Shown: in pieces, positions 46,966 to 57,000 of the stretch
How positions within the stretch are numbered: the stretch's first letter is position 1
Layout of the letters: each line of letters opens with the position of its first letter
DNA from: Microbulbifer salipaludis
GTDB taxonomy: Bacteria; Pseudomonadota; Gammaproteobacteria; Pseudomonadales; Cellvibrionaceae
Assembly (NCBI RefSeq): GCF_017303155.1
Contig: NZ_JAEKJR010000003.1
Location: 186,001 to 250,000 of the forward strand
Direction of reading: 5' to 3'
DNA length: 64,000 nucleotides
The notes under the pieces: generated by a model
What the model was told of the DNA's origin: nothing
The model's database searches: none
Seen by the model: only the letters and a program-made list of their open reading frames with translations
Position numbers and translations under genes: made by a program

Positions 46966-46999
46966 GAACACGTGAGCCACTCGCGGTCCTCACGTGTTC
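46966..46999. repeat. Inverted repeat between aminotransferase gene and lrp
   Basis: GAACACGTGAG (46966-46976) and CTCACGTGTTC (46989-46999) are perfect inverted copies separated by 12 bp. No U-tract follows. It may be an operator of the adjacent Lrp-type regulator or an intercistronic hairpin. Confidence 0.55.
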
Positions 47000-47023
47000 C
47001 CAAGGCTATAAGCAGCGAGTTTT

Positions 47024-48220
47024 TTAGCCGGCTTTCAGGCAACCACCCGTCACGAACCGCTCAATGCGATCCAGCGCCCGGGAGAGCTCGCTCTCCTCCG
47101 CGGCCAGTGTCAGTCGCACGTGGTTCACAGCACTGGGACCAAACGGTTTTCCCGGTAGTACCGAAACCAGTTCCGCATCGAGCAGTGCATCGGCAAAGGC
47201 TTCCCCGCTTTCCGCCACTTCCGACACATCCACCATCACAAACATGCCCGCATCCGGGGAGTAGCAGCTGAGGCCCGGGATGCGCCCTACCCGCTCCACA
47301 ATCAGGTCGCGGCGTTTCTCATAGGCCTCACGCATCTGGCTTACAAAATAGGTATCGAACTCCAGCGCGAACGCGGCGGCCTCCTGGATAAACTGAGGCA
47401 CCCCAAAAATGGTCGCACCGGCAAATTCGATCAGGCGCTCAACCATCTCGCCCTGCGCCACCGCCCAGCCCAGACGCCAACCGCTCATCGCGTGGGACTT
47501 GGACAGGCCGTCAATCACGATCACATTATCCAGCTGCTCGGCCGCCGCGCGCAGGGAAGTATGTCGGCGCGCGAAGGTGATCATGGAATACATTTCATCA
47601 GAAATCAGCCACACATTGCGCGCCCGGCAATAGGCGGCAAGCTCGCGCAACTGCTCCGGGGTTGCCATGGCTCCGGTGGGGTTGACCGGGGTGTTGATCA
47701 TAACCGCGCGGGTGTCATCGGTAATCGCCTGTTTGATGGTTTCGATATCAAAGGCAAAGCCCTGCTGCGCCGGGCAGGCGACCTTCCGGACGTCCAGTTG
47801 CAGGGCATCGGTAATGGGCACATAGCCGATGTACATGGGCTCAGGGATGACGATCTGCTCGCCCGGGTTCAACAGGCAGGAGAGCACGGCAAAAATGGCA
47901 TTGGTGCCGCCGGGGAACACCACCACGTCATCGGGGCTACAGGGGTGGGGTGATACCTTGCTTTCGATATCCGCAATGGCACGGCGCAGCACTGCCTCGC
48001 CAGCCGCCGGCGAGTAGTGGGTACGGCCTACCCCCAGGCGAGCGCGGGCGAAATCGAGAATGGGCTCCGGGGTATCGAAGTTGGGGTCACCCACACACAG
48101 GAAAATGACATCCTCCCCCTTGTCGGCAAGGTCGTGGGCACGATCGCTGACCGCCCAGACGTCGGCGTCGGCGGAGTGCAAGGCCTGGCTCTGTTTGCTG
48201 AATCGGGGGCTGTACATCAT
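47024..48220 (-). CDS. Pyridoxal-phosphate aminotransferase, class I
   Basis: The 398-residue enzyme has the class I pattern: VFPGGTNAIFAVLSCLLNPGEQIVI in part, NTPVNPTGAMATPEQL, SDEMYSMITFARRH, and PLP-lysine in VIDGLSKSHAMSGWRLGWA. The substrate is unknown. It is transcribed towards the Lrp-type gene 145 bp downstream. The start codons are tandem ATGs. Confidence 0.88.
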   Translation of the reverse strand: MMYSPRFSKQSQALHSADADVWAVSDRAHDLADKGEDVIFLCVGDPNFDTPEPILDFARARLGVGRTHYSPAAGEAVLRRAIADIESKVSPHPCSPDDVVVFPGGTNAIFAVLSCLLNPGEQIVIPEPMYIGYVPITDALQLDVRKVACPAQQGFAFDIETIKQAITDDTRAVMINTPVNPTGAMATPEQLRELAAYCRARNVWLISDEMYSMITFARRHTSLRAAAEQLDNVIVIDGLSKSHAMSGWRLGWAVAQGEMVERLIEFAGATIFGVPQFIQEAAAFALEFDTYFVSQMREAYEKRRDLIVERVGRIPGLSCYSPDAGMFVMVDVSEVAESGEAFADALLDAELVSVLPGKPFGPSAVNHVRLTLAAEESELSRALDRIERFVTGGCLKAG

Positions 48221-48352
48221 TGGCGTCCATCTATTCGGGTTGTTATCGATCTGCTCACGATAGCAACCGTCGGGCTAATCGATGCCGATTAACCCCCGAG
48301 GTTTTCGCAGCATGCCGATTTATTTTCCCGGTTTACCGCAGAAAATTCGGCG

Positions 48353-50557
48353 TCAGAACCGATAGTTCAGGCTCAGCCCCCCCACGCTGTCGTCCGGGCG
48401 CACCAGTAGGTCTGCCGCCACCCGCAGCTTTTCATTGATACTCACCCCCACCATGGCACCAACACCACTCTGGAAGAAGCCGGTTTTGTCGCTGCGATAG
48501 GAGGGCAGGCGCGCCCAGTTGTTATAGATGGATTTGACCCCGATACCAAGATCGGCAAAGTCATCGCCGGTGGTGTTTTCCAGCCACAGCTCGCCAAACC
48601 ACTGGTGTTCCGCGGCATCCGGGCTGTTGTAAAAGAAGCCGGCGCGGTAGCGCAGGTACTCCCGGTCCTGCCCGTGCACCCAGAGCCCCAGGGGGTCCCG
48701 GGGCAGGCCCGCGCGGTCGGTGTAGGTGCGCATGGGACGGGTGCGCTCGACAAACCCGTTCACATCAATTTCGGTCCAGTCGACCGCGACAAAGGGCCCC
48801 ATCTGGCTAGCGAGATTGCGGCTTGCGTCATAACCGGCGCGCACAAAGGCGTTGTAGCCTTCACCGTCGGTGTCTGCGTCCAGCCGGTGACGGAAGCTGT
48901 GCCCCAGCTGGATGCTGCGCTCAATGTCATCGTACTGGATGTCGGAGAAGCCGAGGCCACCATCCACAAACCAGAAGCCGTCGTCCCAACGGGCAAAGGC
49001 ACTGAAGTTCAAATTGCGGGAGCGGAAAAACAGCTTGTCGGGCTCGTACTCACTGCCACCGTAGGACAGGCCGAGGCCCCATTCGAAGTCTTCAAAGCCC
49101 GCGAAGCTCATGCCTAGAAAGCCATCCCACACGGGCTGCTCGTCACTGATCGCCGGGCCGGCGCCCGGTTCTGCGTAGCCCACACTGGCACCGAAAAATA
49201 CCGTGGTAAACGGATCACGGTAGCGCTGGGACATCAGGTGATGATCGATATTGATGCGATGCTGGCGCAGGTTCTGATACCCGAGGTCCGGCAACACGCC
49301 AAAACCCACCGCGGCGGTCAGTGTCTCGTAGTAGTAGTCGGCGAGCACACGCTGCCCCACCAGGGTGGGGTGAATCCCGTCATAAAACACCAGCAGGTCC
49401 GGGTTGGGATTAGTGCCGTTGGCACCGTAGACCGGGTCCGGGTTGGCGCAATTGATATAACAGGTAGCGCTCTGGTTGATGTCGGCGAGGCCGAACGCCA
49501 CCGGGTCCTGCAGTACCAGCTCCAGTATCCCTTCCATATCCAGTAGCAAGATATTCCCCACGTCATAATTCAGCTGGCGCCGCAGGGCGTTATTGAATAA
49601 CTCGGTGCCCCAGTTGGCATACTCGACGGCGGCCTGCCCCTGGGCAACGATCGCGGGGGTGCGCCCGATTCTCGGCGCATTCGTCATCACGATGTACTTG
49701 GCTCCAGCGCCCTTGAGTTCGCTGGCGGCGGTGGAGAGGAAGGTGGCCGCACGCTCCATCGACATGAGACTCAGGTTACCCGCGCGCACACCGTCGAGAA
49801 TATTGTTGCCGCCCCCGTTCAGGAAAAAGAGATCACTGCGCGACGGCATATTCTGCGACAGGTACCCCTGGCCGGTGGCAAACGGCACACCGGTAAGGGT
49901 GATGTTGTTGTTCGGGTCATCCACCAGCGCCTGCAGCGCAGCCGGATTATTGAACGCCGCCGTGGCGGCGAGTACTTCCGCGGTGCTCAGATAAGGGCTC
50001 TCGCCCGCAGCCGGGTCGCACACCCCATCGGCACCGCAGCGGCTTGCGTCCGGCAAGATGGTCGAGAGCACATTGTGATCGGCCACGGTGGTGTTGGGGA
50101 ACAGCGCACGAAAACGCTGCGGTCCCACCAGGTCCAGCAGCACATCGGCGGTGCGGTTGCCTCCCACCGCCCAGTTGGGGCCGTTGACCCGCAGCGAATC
50201 AAGGATCTGCGCAAGCTGTGCGTCCGGGCTACCCGGCGCTGGGGCGCAGGGAATCAGCCCGCCGAAATCGGCGCCCAGACCAAAGCAGGAATTCTGTGCG
50301 GGCACACCCAGACGGTCGGCGAGAAAAGAAACCGCGGGCTGACGCGGGTAAACGCCCTGGGGATCGGCGTTGGTAAACACGCCCGCGTTACCGTTGTCGG
50401 CAAGGCTGTCACCAAAGACTACCAGCGAGCGGAATATGGGTTCTTCCGCCAGAGCAAGGGGCGCGCTCGTCACGGCGCTGATCGCCAGCGCCAAAACCCT
50501 TGGCAGACAGTACCTGCGGGTGTCCGTTACAGATTGAGAAGTTTGCTTCGAGCGCAC
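48353..50557 (-). CDS. GDSL-type esterase autotransporter
   Basis: The 734-residue protein has a signal peptide (cleavage near PLALAE), a SGNH/GDSL hydrolase passenger with the nucleophile block SLVVFGDSLADNGNAG, the block III FFLNGGGNNILDG and DGIHPTLVGQRVLADYY near residue 390, and a C-terminal beta-barrel domain from about residue 450 ending SLNYRF. The family (EstA type) displays a lipase/esterase on the cell surface. The GTG start follows AGGAGG at five bases. Confidence 0.92.
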   Translation of the reverse strand: MRSKQTSQSVTDTRRYCLPRVLALAISAVTSAPLALAEEPIFRSLVVFGDSLADNGNAGVFTNADPQGVYPRQPAVSFLADRLGVPAQNSCFGLGADFGGLIPCAPAPGSPDAQLAQILDSLRVNGPNWAVGGNRTADVLLDLVGPQRFRALFPNTTVADHNVLSTILPDASRCGADGVCDPAAGESPYLSTAEVLAATAAFNNPAALQALVDDPNNNITLTGVPFATGQGYLSQNMPSRSDLFFLNGGGNNILDGVRAGNLSLMSMERAATFLSTAASELKGAGAKYIVMTNAPRIGRTPAIVAQGQAAVEYANWGTELFNNALRRQLNYDVGNILLLDMEGILELVLQDPVAFGLADINQSATCYINCANPDPVYGANGTNPNPDLLVFYDGIHPTLVGQRVLADYYYETLTAAVGFGVLPDLGYQNLRQHRINIDHHLMSQRYRDPFTTVFFGASVGYAEPGAGPAISDEQPVWDGFLGMSFAGFEDFEWGLGLSYGGSEYEPDKLFFRSRNLNFSAFARWDDGFWFVDGGLGFSDIQYDDIERSIQLGHSFRHRLDADTDGEGYNAFVRAGYDASRNLASQMGPFVAVDWTEIDVNGFVERTRPMRTYTDRAGLPRDPLGLWVHGQDREYLRYRAGFFYNSPDAAEHQWFGELWLENTTGDDFADLGIGVKSIYNNWARLPSYRSDKTGFFQSGVGAMVGVSINEKLRVAADLLVRPDDSVGGLSLNYRF

Positions 50558-50644
50558 GGCGGCCTCCTTGCCACGGCAGAATTTCGTGGCAAGTATAGGT
50601 CAATGGCACTGCGGGATTTCTGGATAAGACGGATTGCCTGTAGG

Positions 50645-51160
50645 TCAGGACGCGCGGCTCTCGGTGGCGTCCATCTGTTCGATCAGGGGAATGAGCACGC
50701 CGCTCAGAAACGCCGCCAGCAGGCCCCACACCAGCGCAATGGCCAGCAGACACTCCCACACCGGGCGCCCCCAGGCAGCGGGACCAAACTGCACGCTGTT
50801 GAAGTAGAACGCGGGGGCCACGAGAAAGCCAACCAGTGCCGCCCACAGGGGTTTATTGACCAGCCAGGCCAGGGAGTAGCGCATGGTGGTGGCGAGCATG
50901 GCCCAGATGCAGATTACCCAGGCCGGGGGCAGGCTGGAGCGGTATTCCTGCACCCCATTCGCCATAAACGCCCATTCCACCGCAAAACCGCAGAAAATGA
51001 ATCCGAGAATGACAAAAATATCCCGGACATCCCGCCAGATCACAAAGTGCAGCATTACCACAACAAACAGTGCAATTAATGCCAGCGCATTGCCATACAA
51101 CAGGGCCATCCACCATCCGGCGACAAACAGGGTGAAATTGGCCAGTTTTTTATAATTCAT
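50645..51160 (-). CDS. DUF2878-type membrane protein
   Basis: The 171-residue protein has about five hydrophobic segments and the conserved stretches GWWMALLYGN, AVEWAFMANGV and PPAWVICIWAMLATTMRYSL. It looks like DUF2878, a family often found with DUF1365/cyclopropane-fatty-acid and photolyase genes. The photolyase gene lies just upstream. The ATG at 51160 was chosen for the family start. Confidence 0.75.
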   Translation of the reverse strand: MNYKKLANFTLFVAGWWMALLYGNALALIALFVVVMLHFVIWRDVRDIFVILGFIFCGFAVEWAFMANGVQEYRSSLPPAWVICIWAMLATTMRYSLAWLVNKPLWAALVGFLVAPAFYFNSVQFGPAAWGRPVWECLLAIALVWGLLAAFLSGVLIPLIEQMDATESRAS

Positions 51161-51244
51161 TGGCGACTCAATTATCAGAAAGACTCTGTACCACGAGCGC
51201 GTCACTTCGGGGCAAGCCCGAATACTGAATAAATCAGAGGACTG

Positions 51245-52732
51245 CTAAGACTTCAAGTTAGCAAACACCTCGATTGCCCGTTTGCGGGAGTCGGTCACAT
51301 CGCAGATGGGCGGCGGGTAGTTTTCCTCGGAGAACAGGTCCTGCGGCGGGCAGTGAATGTCCCGGTCTGACAGCGAAGCCAGCTCCGGCACGTATTGGCG
51401 AATAAACGCCCCTTCCGCATCATAACGCTTGGACTGGCTGTAAGGATTGAATACGCGAAAGTACGGCGCCGCATCGGTGCCGGTAGAGGCGGCCCACTGC
51501 CAGCCGCCGTTGTTGGCGGCAAAGTCCGCATCCACCAGCTGCTGCATGAAGTAACGCTCGCCTTTGCGCCAGTCGGTGAGCAGATTCTTGGTCAGAAAGG
51601 AGGCCACCACCATGCGCAGGCGATTGTGCATCCAGCCGGTCTGATTGAGCTGGCGCATGGCGGCATCGACGATGGGCACCCCGGTCCGCCCCTCGCACCA
51701 GCGCTTGAAGTCCTCTTCCCGGTTCGACCAGGGCACCTTCTCCGTTTCCGGCTTGAACGGTTTGTTGCGACACACCCGGGGAAAGTTGACCACCAGATGC
51801 TGGTAGAACTCCCGCCACAGCAGTTCACTCAGCCAGGTGTTCGCGCCGTCACTGGCACCCACCCAGCGGCCGCCGTTTGCCTCCAGCGCCATCTTCACAC
51901 ACTGCCGCACGGACACCGCACCGCAGTTCAGATACGGCGACAGCCGCGAGGTATTCTCCTGCGCGGGAAAGTCCCGCAGGCGATCGTAGTCATCCACCTT
52001 GTCGGCAAAGGCCGCCAGCAGGCGCGCGCCCGCCGCCTCCCCCGCGGTCCAATCCAGCACCTGCTTTTCACCGCCGGGGGCCACGCCGTAGTCGCCGACG
52101 GTGTCAGGTATCGTGCGCACCAGGTTGTTCGGGCCGTCCACCGCAATCCATTCGGGCCACTGCGCCTCGTGATCGGCACCCAGCGCACGGGGTGCCGGCA
52201 GGGGCGAGAACGCTTCCCCGCTATTGTCATGCTGGGCAATGAACGCGCGTTTGAACGGGGTGAACACCTTGAAACCATCGCCACTGCCGGTGGTGAGGCT
52301 GCCGGGCGGCACCAGGGTACGGTCAGTGGAATACTCTACCGGCACTCCCTGAGCTTTCAGGTGTTGCCGCACTGCCTGGTCCCGCGCCAGCTCATTCACC
52401 GGGTACTCGGCATTGGCGTACAGCGCGTCCACCTGCAGTTTTTCCACAATCTGCGCCAGTGCCGCGGGTACATCGGCAAACTGCGCAAGCTCGATGAAAT
52501 ACAGGGGTATCTGCTTTTTCGCCAGCGCCGACTGCAACTGGCGAAGGCTGCGCAGGCGCATGGCGACCACGTTGTCTCCATCGCCATGGCTGCGCCAGGT
52601 TTCCGGACAGGCAATAAAGAAAGCGGCCAGGGCTTTGCAACCCCTGGCCGCGCGATACAGGGCCGTGTTATCCGCCATGCGCAGGTCGTTGCGCAGCCAC
52701 ACCAGCCCGCGTTCGTAGACTTTTTCAGACAT
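51245..52732 (-). CDS. phrB: Deoxyribodipyrimidine photolyase
   Basis: The 495-residue protein starts with the Rossmann-type antenna domain (GLVWLRNDLRMADNTALYRA) and has the FAD-binding domain with TSRLSPYLNCGAVSVRQC, WLSELLWREFYQHLV, RMVVASFLTKNLLTDWRKGE and YFRVFNPYSQSKRYD. It repairs cyclobutane pyrimidine dimers with blue light. It is eight bp behind the TudS-DUF1722 gene and likely cotranscribed. Confidence 0.94.
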   Translation of the reverse strand: MSEKVYERGLVWLRNDLRMADNTALYRAARGCKALAAFFIACPETWRSHGDGDNVVAMRLRSLRQLQSALAKKQIPLYFIELAQFADVPAALAQIVEKLQVDALYANAEYPVNELARDQAVRQHLKAQGVPVEYSTDRTLVPPGSLTTGSGDGFKVFTPFKRAFIAQHDNSGEAFSPLPAPRALGADHEAQWPEWIAVDGPNNLVRTIPDTVGDYGVAPGGEKQVLDWTAGEAAGARLLAAFADKVDDYDRLRDFPAQENTSRLSPYLNCGAVSVRQCVKMALEANGGRWVGASDGANTWLSELLWREFYQHLVVNFPRVCRNKPFKPETEKVPWSNREEDFKRWCEGRTGVPIVDAAMRQLNQTGWMHNRLRMVVASFLTKNLLTDWRKGERYFMQQLVDADFAANNGGWQWAASTGTDAAPYFRVFNPYSQSKRYDAEGAFIRQYVPELASLSDRDIHCPPQDLFSEENYPPPICDVTDSRKRAIEVFANLKS

Positions 52733-52740
52733 ACATCAGC

Positions 52741-53784
52741 TCAGTGGAATTCACACAGACCAAGCTCCGCGGGCTCTGCCGCCAGCAGTACCTGACTGTG
52801 GATAAAGCTGTGGGGGCTGCGCGGTAAAAAGTGGCGCAGCAGGGTCAACACCGCCGACATGGGCTTGCGCCCGAGCCGGTACTCCTCGATCAGCTCCTTG
52901 AGCTCGGCCTTCTCGCGCTTGTCGAGAAACTCACTCAGGTGACCCGCGCTGTGCATCAGGGCGTTGGTTTTATCTTTGCGCGAGGCCGGACGGGAAAGAA
53001 TGTCCATGATCCGCCCACGCACTTCGAACCGCAGCTCGTCCTCCGGGATGGTTTTGGCGTCCGCCAGATAGCGACCCAGGGCACGGGTTTTGTCCTGGCT
53101 GTGGGCCAACAGCAGGTATTTATAGGCGGTGTAAAACTCGATCACGCGGGCAATCAGCGAGCGCGGCTTGTCGGCATCGGCCTCATTGCCGTCGTCCAGC
53201 ATGCGCTCCGGCGGCTGGTCATCCTGCCCTTCGACACAGCGGAACCAGGCATCATAGGTGAACACCCGGGTCAGGAAGTTCTCGCGCAGTTCACTGTTGT
53301 TCAGGCGCCCCACTTCCTCCATCGGCAGGTGCGGGAACTGCTGCTGCAAGCGCCGGGCAAAAACACCCACACCTTCACTGTCGATGCCGTGTCCATTGGC
53401 CAGATAGCGGCGCACCCCGTACAGACCGCAGCTGGGGGAGTTCTGCATAAAGATATAGCCGCGCACCCGCTCCAGCTCGGGCACCACCGAGTCCGCGTAG
53501 TCACGCAGTGGGCCAGTCACATCCACCTCGGGGTCATCCACGCCGATGACACGCACCGCGTCCACCGGGGCACTGGCTTTCTCTACCAGCAGGTGGATGG
53601 GTTTGCGCGGCACCCCCATGCCAATGGCCACCTCCGGACACAGGGGCACATACTCGAAACACTGCGCCAGCAGTCCGGTACAGACCTTGCTGTGTTTGTG
53701 TCCACCGTTAAAGCGGACTGGATCGCCCATGGCACACTGGCTGATGCCTACCGGTATTTTTCGCGGCAATCGTTCTGTCTTCAT
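52741..53784 (-). CDS. DUF523 (TudS-like) plus DUF1722 protein
   Basis: The 347-residue protein is an N-terminal DUF523 domain with the three cluster cysteines (ISQCAMGDPVRFNGG, PLCPEVAIGMG, QNSPSCG) followed by a C-terminal DUF1722 domain (YKYLLLAHSQDKTRALGRY). The TudS branch of DUF523 holds a 4Fe-4S cluster and desulfurises thiouracil or 4-thio-UMP. Its position before phrB repeats in many bacteria. Whether this fused protein is a desulfurase or has a DNA-repair role is not known. A much longer frame extending to 55542 is an antisense shadow of the next gene. Confidence 0.88.
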   Translation of the reverse strand: MKTERLPRKIPVGISQCAMGDPVRFNGGHKHSKVCTGLLAQCFEYVPLCPEVAIGMGVPRKPIHLLVEKASAPVDAVRVIGVDDPEVDVTGPLRDYADSVVPELERVRGYIFMQNSPSCGLYGVRRYLANGHGIDSEGVGVFARRLQQQFPHLPMEEVGRLNNSELRENFLTRVFTYDAWFRCVEGQDDQPPERMLDDGNEADADKPRSLIARVIEFYTAYKYLLLAHSQDKTRALGRYLADAKTIPEDELRFEVRGRIMDILSRPASRKDKTNALMHSAGHLSEFLDKREKAELKELIEEYRLGRKPMSAVLTLLRHFLPRSPHSFIHSQVLLAAEPAELGLCEFH

Positions 53785-54039
53785 CAATACTCTATCTCGG
53801 GCAGGTATGCGTTTACTTTCCACAGTGTACTCTACGACACAGGCGACACCGCGGATGACCCGAAAAGACCGGGCGACCATCTCGCAACAACCCCCTAACA
53901 ACCCCGCAACAATCCTCCACAGGGAAACCACTTTCCCGGTAATTGTTGCGCAGCACGCCACCGCCGCTAAAATGCGAGTCCGCGTTGCCCAAGTACCCCT
54001 TGGGTACGCACCAAGTCTTACCAGATCCCGGGGCCCGGA

Positions 54040-57000
54040 ATGATTCCAGCACTGCGCGAAATCAACGATGTACAGGCGCTTTACCTGCAGTTCCTGCATG
54101 CGCTCAAGCAGGCAGGCTTCCACGGGGATGCGAGCCCGAGCTATGCCAGCCGTACGGTGCTCTCCACCGACAACTCCATTTACCAGGTACTGCCGCAGGC
54201 GGTGGTGTACCCGCGGGATATTCACGACCTCCAGCTGCTGCTGTCTTTGGCGGACCGCGAGGAGTTCCACAAGGTGGTACTGTCGCCCCGCGGCGGCGGC
54301 ACTGGCACCAACGGCCAGTCGCTGACCGATGGCATCGTGGTGGACCTCTCCCGCCACATGAACCGCATCCTCGAAATCAACGCCGAAGAGGGATGGGTGC
54401 GCGTGCAAACCGGGGTAGTAAAGGATCAGTTGAACGCTGCGCTCAAGCCACACGGACTGTTTTTCGCCCCAGAGCTGTCCACCAGTAACCGCGCCACCAT
54501 TGGCGGCATGATCAACACCGACGCCTCCGGCCAGGGCTCCTGCCTGTATGGCAAAACCCGCGACCATGTGCTGGAGCTGAAGACCGTGCTGATGGGGGGG
54601 GAACTGTGGCACTCCCACGCGATCGACGACGGCGAGCTGGAAAACATTACCCATCGGGACAGTCGCGCCGGCCGCGTCCACCGGGTGACCGACAGCGTCG
54701 AGCGCGATAAACGCGCTCTGATCGAAGCCAAGTTCCCCAAACTGAATCGCTGTCTCACCGGCTACGACCTGGCGCACATCCGCGACCGGGACCCGGGCAA
54801 GGATGGCCGCTTCAACCTCAACAATATTCTGTGTGGCTCGGAGGGCACCCTGGGGTTTATCGCCGAAGCCAAGCTCAACGTGCTGAAAATCCCCCGCTGC
54901 GCCGCACTGGTGAACCTGAATTACGATCATTTCCAGGACGCGCTCAAGGACGCCACCGACCTGATGAGGGCGGGGCCGACGTCCATCGAAACCGTGGACA
55001 GCAAGGTGCTGCAGCTGGCCATGGGCGACATCGTGTGGGACAGCGTCAGCGCGTTCTTCCCCCAGGACGAGCGCCCGGTCAAGGGCATCAACTTGGTGGA
55101 GTACACCGCGGACTCCGAAGAGGCTTTGGACGAAGCGCTGAAGCGATTCACCGATCATGTGGACGGCCGGATCGGCCAGCCCGGCAAGAGCTTCGGCTAC
55201 ACCATTGCCCGCGGTCACAGTGAGGTCAACAAAATCTGGGGTATGCGCAAGCGCGCCGTCGGACTGCTGGGCAATGTCGAGGGCGAGCAGCGCCCCATTC
55301 CGTTTGTGGAAGACTGCGCGGTTCCCCCGGAAAACCTCGCCGAGTTCATCCGCGAGTTTCGCGCGGCGCTGGATGCGGCCGGGTTCGACTACGGCATGTT
55401 TGGCCATGTGGACGCCGGCGTACTGCATGTGCGCCCGGCCATCGACATGAAAGACCCCGAGCAGGCCAGACAGGTGCGGGTCATCACCGAGCAAGTGGTG
55501 GCGCTGGCGCAGAAGTACAACGGCCTGTTGTGGGGTGAACACGGCAAGGGGGTGCGCTCGGAGTTCGCACCGGCCTTCTTCGGCGAGCTATATCCGGAGC
55601 TGCAGAAAATCAAAGCGGCTTTCGACCCCCGCAACCAGCTGAACCCCGGCAAGATCGCCACCCCCAGCGCCGCCTCCGGCCTGCTCAAGATTGACGAGGT
55701 CCCCACCCGCGGCGAGCACGACCGGCAGATTCCGGTACAGGTGTGGGAGGGGTACTCGGAAGGGGTCTACTGCAACGGCAATGGTGCCTGTTTCAACTGG
55801 AATCCGGACGACGCCATGTGCCCCTCCTACAAGGGCACCCGCGACCGCATCCACTCACCCAAAGGCCGCGCCTCGCTGATTCGCGAGTGGTTGCGGCTGC
55901 TGGCGGAGCGCTCGGTGGACCCGGAGGTGGTGGCGCGCAAAAGTCGCGAACAGTCGTTCCTGATCGGGCTGCCGGGGCGCATCAAGAACTCCCTGGCGCG
56001 CGCCCGCGGTGAATACGACTTCAGCCACGAGGTGAATGCGTCCATGCAGGCGTGCCTGGCGTGCAAATCCTGCGCAGGCCAGTGCCCGATCAAGGTGGAT
56101 GTACCCACGTTCCGCGCCAAGTTCCTCGAACTCTATTACAGCCGTTATCTGCGCCCGCTCAAGGACTACTTTGTGGGCGGCCTGGAATTCATGATGCCGC
56201 ACCTGGCGCGGGTACCGCAGCTGTACAACTGGCCGCTGGGGCTCAAGCCCGTGCGCTGGCTGATGGAACGCGGCCTGGGGCTGACGGACTCGCCCAAGCT
56301 GTCTGCCACGCGCCTCGACCAGGCCATGCAGGAGCTGGGGGCTCCCTACGCCAGCCGGGAATCCCTGCGCGCCATGGGGCCGGCACAGCGCGCCAAGGCG
56401 GTGGTGATCGTACAGGATGCCTTCACCAGCTACTTCGATGCCGACGTGGTGGCGGACACCCTGCGCCTGCTCAAGCTGCTCGATTTCAATCCGCTGGTAG
56501 CGCCCTATCGCGCCAACGGCAAGCCACTGCATGTGCACGGCTTCCTGCGCCAGTTTTCCCAGGCCGCCGCCGGCAACAGTGCCATGCTCAACAGCCTGGC
56601 AGAGTGCGGGGTGCCGCTGGTGGGCATCGACCCCTCCATGACCATGACCTACCGCGGGGAATACCAGAAGCTGCTGGGAGACAAAGCCCCGCAGGTACAG
56701 CTGTTGCAGGAGTGGCTGGCACAGCACACCGAGCACCTGGCCAGCAACCGCAATCGTCTCCAGAGCCGGCGCTTTACCCTGCTGCCCCACTGCACCGAGC
56801 AATCCAACGCCGCCGGCGCCGCGCGCCAATGGCAGGAGGTCTTCCGCGCACTGGGGATGGAGCTGGAGACCCAGGCGGCGGGCTGCTGCGGCATGGCGGG
56901 CACCTACGGCCATGAAACCGCCAACAAGGAAACCTCGCGGGTGATCTTCCAGCAGTCCTGGGCCCCCAAGCTGCAGGGCGATACCAGCGCCACACTGGCC

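Noticed and set aside
53785..55542. Upstream extension of the DUF523 gene into a 933-codon open frame on the minus strand
   Set aside because: This part is antisense to the well-supported ydiJ gene; the family N-terminus of the DUF523 protein begins at 53784.
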